Translations under genes and position numbers: made by a program
Shown: piece after piece, positions 32,079 through 34,570 of the stretch
How positions within the stretch are numbered: position 1 is the stretch's first letter
Layout: each line of letters opens with the position of its first letter
Notes under the pieces: model-generated
Database searches by the model: none
Seen by the model: the letters and a program-made list of their open reading frames with translations, nothing else
Told to the model about the DNA's origin: nothing
Assembly: GCA_030605565.1 (NCBI GenBank)
Contig: JAUWIB010000049.1
Location: 1 to 34,570, forward strand
DNA from: a bacterium
GTDB lineage: Bacteria; Zixibacteria; MSB-5A5; GN15; FEB-12
Direction of reading: 5' to 3'
Length of the DNA stretch: 34,570 nt

Positions 32079-33503
32079 GTGACTGAGCAGATGCCAAAGA
32101 AAGAGCGGATGAAAATTCCCCGGCAGACGATGCCGGAGCAGGAACCCGACGTACGCAACCACAATTTCAAAGAAGTCCCCCTGGGCCTTACCGAGGAACA
32201 GGCCGTCCTGGAGGCGAACCGTTGCATTGAGTGCAAGAAAGCGCCATGCATTCCCGGTTGTCCCGTTGAGGTCGACATCCCCGGGTTTATCCGCTTGGTC
32301 ATGGACAGAGACTACGCGGCGGCGGCGCGCAAGATCAAAGAGACCAACTCGCTTCCGGCCGTCTGTGGGCGGGTTTGTCCGCAGGAAGAACAGTGCGAGA
32401 TCGTCTGCACCCTGCACAAGAAATTCAAGCCGGTAGCTATCGGTTACCTTGAGCGTTTCGTCTCCGACTGGGAACGCGAGAATAATCTGGTCGTTCTGCC
32501 CGAGATCGCTCCGCCTACCGGGCGCAAGGTGGCCTGTGTCGGTTCCGGTCCGGCCGGTCTCACCGTTGCCGGTGATCTGGTCAAGCTCGGCCACGCTGTT
32601 ACTATCTTCGAGGCACTGCACAAACCGGGCGGCGTGCTGGTGTACGGCATCCCGGAATTTCGGCTGCCGAAACATATCGTGCAGGCCGAGTGTGACTTCC
32701 TCGCCGAGATGGGTGTGGAATTCCAAAACTCGACCGTCGTCGGAAAGATGGACACTATTGACGAATTGTTTGAGATGGGTTACGACGCCGTCTTCATAGG
32801 CACCGGCGCGGGGCTACCGAACTTCATGGGCATCCCCGGCGAGAACCTGATCGGCATCTACTCCGCCAACGAGTATCTGACGCGCTCCAATCTGATGCGC
32901 GCTTACGATTTTCCGAATAACGACACACCAATCATCATAGGCAAAAACGTGGCCGTGCTCGGCGGTGGTAACACCGCCATGGACGCCGTGCGCACGTCGC
33001 TGCGACTCGGCGCCGACAACGCCTACATTGTCTACCGTCGCAGTGAGGCGGAGATGCCGGCGCGCGCCGAGGAGATCCATCACGCCATGGACGAGGGAGT
33101 GCAATTCCACATGCTCACCACTCCGATCGAGTTCATCGGTGATGACGACAACAAGGTGAAAGCGATGGAGTGTCTGCGCATGGATCTCGGTGAGCCGGAT
33201 GCGTCCGGTCGCCGTCGCCCGGTGCCGATTGAAGGTTCCAATTTCATCATGGAGGTCGATCTTGTCGTTGTCGCCATCGGCAACTCCTCCAACCCGTTGA
33301 TTCCTCAGACCACGCCGGGTCTGGATACCAACAAATGGGGTAACATCACTGTCAATGACGATACGATGCTGACTTCGCGCAAAGGTGTCTATGCCGGTGG
33401 TGACATCGTGACCGGTGGCGCTACGGTGATTCTGGCGGCCGGCGCCGGCAAGAAAGCCGCCCGCGCCATCCACAAGTACCTCATGGAGGAAGTGGAGAAG
33501 TAG
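32079..33503 (+). CDS. NfnB-type NADPH-binding iron-sulfur flavoprotein (glutamate synthase small-subunit fold)
   Basis: A 474-residue protein with two [4Fe-4S] sites built from C49, C52, C57, C61 (RCIECKKAPCIPGCPVE) and C96, C100, C106, C110 (CGRVCPQEEQCEIVC), an FAD Rossmann motif VGSGPAGLTVAGDLVKLG (154-171), an NADPH Rossmann motif LGGGNTAMDAVRTSLRLG, and a C-terminal GVYAGGDIVTGGATVILAAG. GTG start at 32079 is six bases from GGAG (32069-32072). No large glutamate synthase subunit is adjacent; the partner is the NfnA-like gene, so an NfnAB or SudAB complex is the better reading than glutamate synthase. Cytoplasmic. Confidence 0.9.
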   Translation: MTEQMPKKERMKIPRQTMPEQEPDVRNHNFKEVPLGLTEEQAVLEANRCIECKKAPCIPGCPVEVDIPGFIRLVMDRDYAAAARKIKETNSLPAVCGRVCPQEEQCEIVCTLHKKFKPVAIGYLERFVSDWERENNLVVLPEIAPPTGRKVACVGSGPAGLTVAGDLVKLGHAVTIFEALHKPGGVLVYGIPEFRLPKHIVQAECDFLAEMGVEFQNSTVVGKMDTIDELFEMGYDAVFIGTGAGLPNFMGIPGENLIGIYSANEYLTRSNLMRAYDFPNNDTPIIIGKNVAVLGGGNTAMDAVRTSLRLGADNAYIVYRRSEAEMPARAEEIHHAMDEGVQFHMLTTPIEFIGDDDNKVKAMECLRMDLGEPDASGRRRPVPIEGSNFIMEVDLVVVAIGNSSNPLIPQTTPGLDTNKWGNITVNDDTMLTSRKGVYAGGDIVTGGATVILAAGAGKKAARAIHKYLMEEVEK

Positions 33504-33511
33504 CGTGCTCC

Positions 33512-33572
33512 GTGGGCGGTGTATGTCCACATGCGCCGCCATGCAACCCGGCTTGACCGAGCGCGGGGACGA
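33512..33572. repeat. Direct repeat copy 1 with TCCA-loop hairpin
   Basis: Bases 33512-33559 are identical over 48 bases to 34078-34125. Within them GGCGGTGTATG (33515-33525) pairs with CATGCGCCGCC (33530-33540) around TCCA, with two U-G pairs. The match resumes at 33560-33572 (AGCGCGGGGAC) with 34150 onward. It precedes the cysteine-rich gene. Confidence 0.9.
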
Positions 33573-33595
33573 CATTTGACAAAGGAAGAGAAACG

Positions 33596-34027
33596 ATGGT
33601 GAAGAAAACCGGCAAGAAGCGCAGTAGCACAAAACGCCGATGCGGTCTCTGTGGCAAGACCACCAATCTGACCAGGACCGATTGCTGCGGCAACTGGATT
33701 TGCGATGACGAGGACAAGTACAAAGCGTTCTCTTATGCTCGAAACAGTTGCTCCCGCAACCACCGTCGACTCACACTGTGTGCTTACCACCATATGGAAG
33801 AGCATGAAGGTCGGTGGCAGGATTGCGAACTTTGTCGTGATGGGTTTGAGACGGAAATGTACGTGTGGTATGGAACGAACGAATACAACTTTGAGAAGCT
33901 TGAGAACCCCCCGTCATTCGAACCTACCCGCTGTGCGGACTGTGGCAAGATTATCCACCTTGGCGCCGATGGCTACTCGATGCAGGGCGGCAAGTACTGG
34001 TGCGAAGCCTGTTCTCGATACACGTAG
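33596..34027 (+). CDS. Cysteine-rich zinc-binding protein of unknown function
   Basis: A 143-residue protein, basic at the N-terminus (VKKTGKKRSSTKRR), with many metal-type cysteines: C16-C19 (CGLC), C30-C31 (DCCGNWICDDED, also C36), C52, C62 with H65-H66 (LCAYHHMEEH), C77-C80 (CELC), C113-C116 (CADC) and C136-C139 (CEAC). The last two pairs form one rubredoxin-like ribbon. The block NLTRTDCCGNWICDDED is very distinctive and I believe it belongs to a conserved uncharacterised family, but I cannot name it. The start has GGAAGAG upstream. It sits alone between two copies of a 48-base repeat. Confidence 0.75.
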   Translation: MVKKTGKKRSSTKRRCGLCGKTTNLTRTDCCGNWICDDEDKYKAFSYARNSCSRNHRRLTLCAYHHMEEHEGRWQDCELCRDGFETEMYVWYGTNEYNFEKLENPPSFEPTRCADCGKIIHLGADGYSMQGGKYWCEACSRYT

Positions 34028-34050
34028 TCGCGTAGATCAGCGTTCTGAGA

Positions 34051-34071
34051 TCGAAACCCGTGTGGTTTCGA
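34051..34071. repeat. GTCGAAACC-type hairpin, third copy
   Basis: TCGAAACC (34051-34058) pairs with GGTTTCGA (34064-34071) around CGTGT. Same stem as at 6909 and 10920, with another loop, and again directly after a gene (stop at 34025-34027). Confidence 0.75.
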
Positions 34072-34077
34072 CAGCGT

Positions 34078-34162
34078 GTGGGCGGTGTATGTCCACATGC
34101 GCCGCCATGCAACCCGGCTTGACCGGGCGGCAGATGTGGATATCTGCCGAGCACGGGGAACG
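34078..34162. repeat. Direct repeat copy 2 with two hairpins
   Basis: Same 48 bases as at 33512, followed by a 24-base insertion (34126-34149) relative to copy 1. The insertion holds the arms CGGCAGATG (34128-34136) and TATCTGCCG (34141-34149) around TGGA. After it the match to copy 1 resumes (AGCACGGGGAA). Here the CCCGG/CCGGG stem around CTTGA is intact, while copy 1 has CCGAG. Confidence 0.85.
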
Positions 34163-34185
34163 CCCGGGCCACCCAGCGGCGTGGG

Positions 34186-34330
34186 AATGGGTTCGTTTTG
34201 TGGAATTTCATCTTCCATTAATAACATCGGTGGTGATTCCGTGGCCTGCATTAGTTGGAGGTGATTCAGGAGCCGGTAGGCGGCGATCTGTTTTGCGCTG
34301 GTGGTCATAGGGCTTGTCCTTCAATGATCA
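34186..34330. repeat. GGGTTCGTTTTG motif plus about 120 bases shared with 7133-7264
   Basis: AATGGGTTCGTTTTG at 34186-34200 is followed, exactly 25 bases later as at 7148, by ATCGGTGGTGAT (34226-34237; 7174-7185), then CGTGGCC, TTGG-GGTGA and TCCTT-A-TGA in the same order. The - strand frame starting at 34308 (MTTSAKQIAAYRLLN) lies in this block and parallels the one at 7246. Diverged copies of one element. Confidence 0.7.
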
Positions 34331-34408
34331 ATGTACAGGCGCATTTTGTGTGGAATTAATGGTGTTTTTGCGAGCGCTGAAGTCGACTCTTGTTCAACCC
34401 ACCATAAA

Positions 34409-34570
34409 GAAACTGTCTCAAAACTCGGTCGTGAATGCATTGTCGTCACCACTGTTTGTGTGCTCAGATTCCAACACCGCGTAGGGTGGGGGCTTGTCTC
34501 CCACCTCGATTCCGGCGGACACAAGGCCCGCCGCTACGCGATAGAAAAAGCGGCTTTTGAGACTGCCTCT
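34409..34570 (-). mobile_element. MITE-like element, copy B (inverted, reaches window end)
   Basis: Inverted relative to copy A at 7417-7611. Its ends are GAAACTGTCTCA (34409-34420) and TGAGACTGCCTCT (34558-34570), diverged from copy A's GGAGGCTGTCTCA. The interior matches copy A except for about 12 missing bases near 34508; the pairing segments CGCGTAG, GGTGGG and GGCGGAC are kept. The last base of the window may cut its outer end. Confidence 0.8.

Noticed and set aside
32079-33503. Glutamate synthase small subunit (gltD) as the function
   Set aside because: No large subunit nearby and the partner gene is NfnA-like; the shared fold explains the resemblance.
33973-34308. - strand frame of 111 codons in the second repeat island as a real gene
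   Set aside because: It runs through the 48-base repeat, two hairpins and into the cysteine-rich gene; only its first 15 codons resemble another frame, so I treat it as a relic.

Overview
The window reads as a fragment of a Gram-negative bacterium of the FCB superphylum, most likely a candidate division Zixibacteria-type genome (inference). The pointers are outer-membrane proteins with a FlgD/CHU_C-like C-terminal fold, a PorV-like barrel, and a secreted protein ending in the single dockerin-like tail DIADLVFMVDWMFSGGPPP. Genes are dense, mostly on the + strand, and often overlap by ATGA.

Layout. (1) 1-138: end of an ISL3-type insertion sequence, transposase on the - strand. It abuts, and seems to have cut into, the 5' end of a sigma-54 activator gene (to 1626). 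(2) 1623-5731: three overlapping surface genes: a barrel-like protein whose 5' end carries a one-base frameshift, a lamin-tail/FlgD-like protein and a PorV-like barrel. (3) 5748-6884: dGTPase. (4) 6885-7800: gene-poor repeat island with hairpins, a 16-base motif in three copies and a MITE-like element. (5) 7811-10887: pyrR-pyrB-pyrC with promoter and a PyrR-binding RNA hairpin in the leader. (6) 11000-21311: surface glycan cluster (DegT aminotransferase, GT-C with TPRs, CsbB/GtrB-like GT2, LPG-synthase-TM-type membrane protein, YfhO, DPM1-like synthase, rhamnosyltransferase-like GT2, WecA-like initiator). (7) 21362-27318: accA, a Trm112-like zinc protein, a PtsN-like EIIA, then mreC-mreD-mrdA-mrdB for rod-shape wall growth. 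(8) 27421-29377: EamA transporter and dockerin-tailed secreted protein, ending at a bidirectional terminator. (9) 29476-30759 (-): ornithine-aminotransferase-like enzyme with its own promoter. (10) 31139-33503: an NfnAB-type pair, usually labelled glutamate synthase small subunit. (11) 33596-34027: cysteine-rich protein of unknown function, bracketed by direct repeats. (12) 34028-34570: second repeat island holding the same repeat set as the first.

How they work together. The glycan cluster can be read as one pathway: WecA loads a sugar phosphate on undecaprenyl phosphate, cytoplasmic GT2 enzymes and the aminotransferase build the glycan, and the two polyprenyl-phosphate-sugar synthases feed the membrane GT-C enzymes. 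The mre/mrd block supplies the elongasome. The pyr operon appears to be controlled at the RNA level by its own first product.

The most unusual content is non-coding. It is a family of short hairpins whose stems differ but keep pairing around a constant TCCT/AGGA-type loop, together with other repeats that recur in the two islands 27 kb apart. No tRNA, rRNA or CRISPR array was seen.
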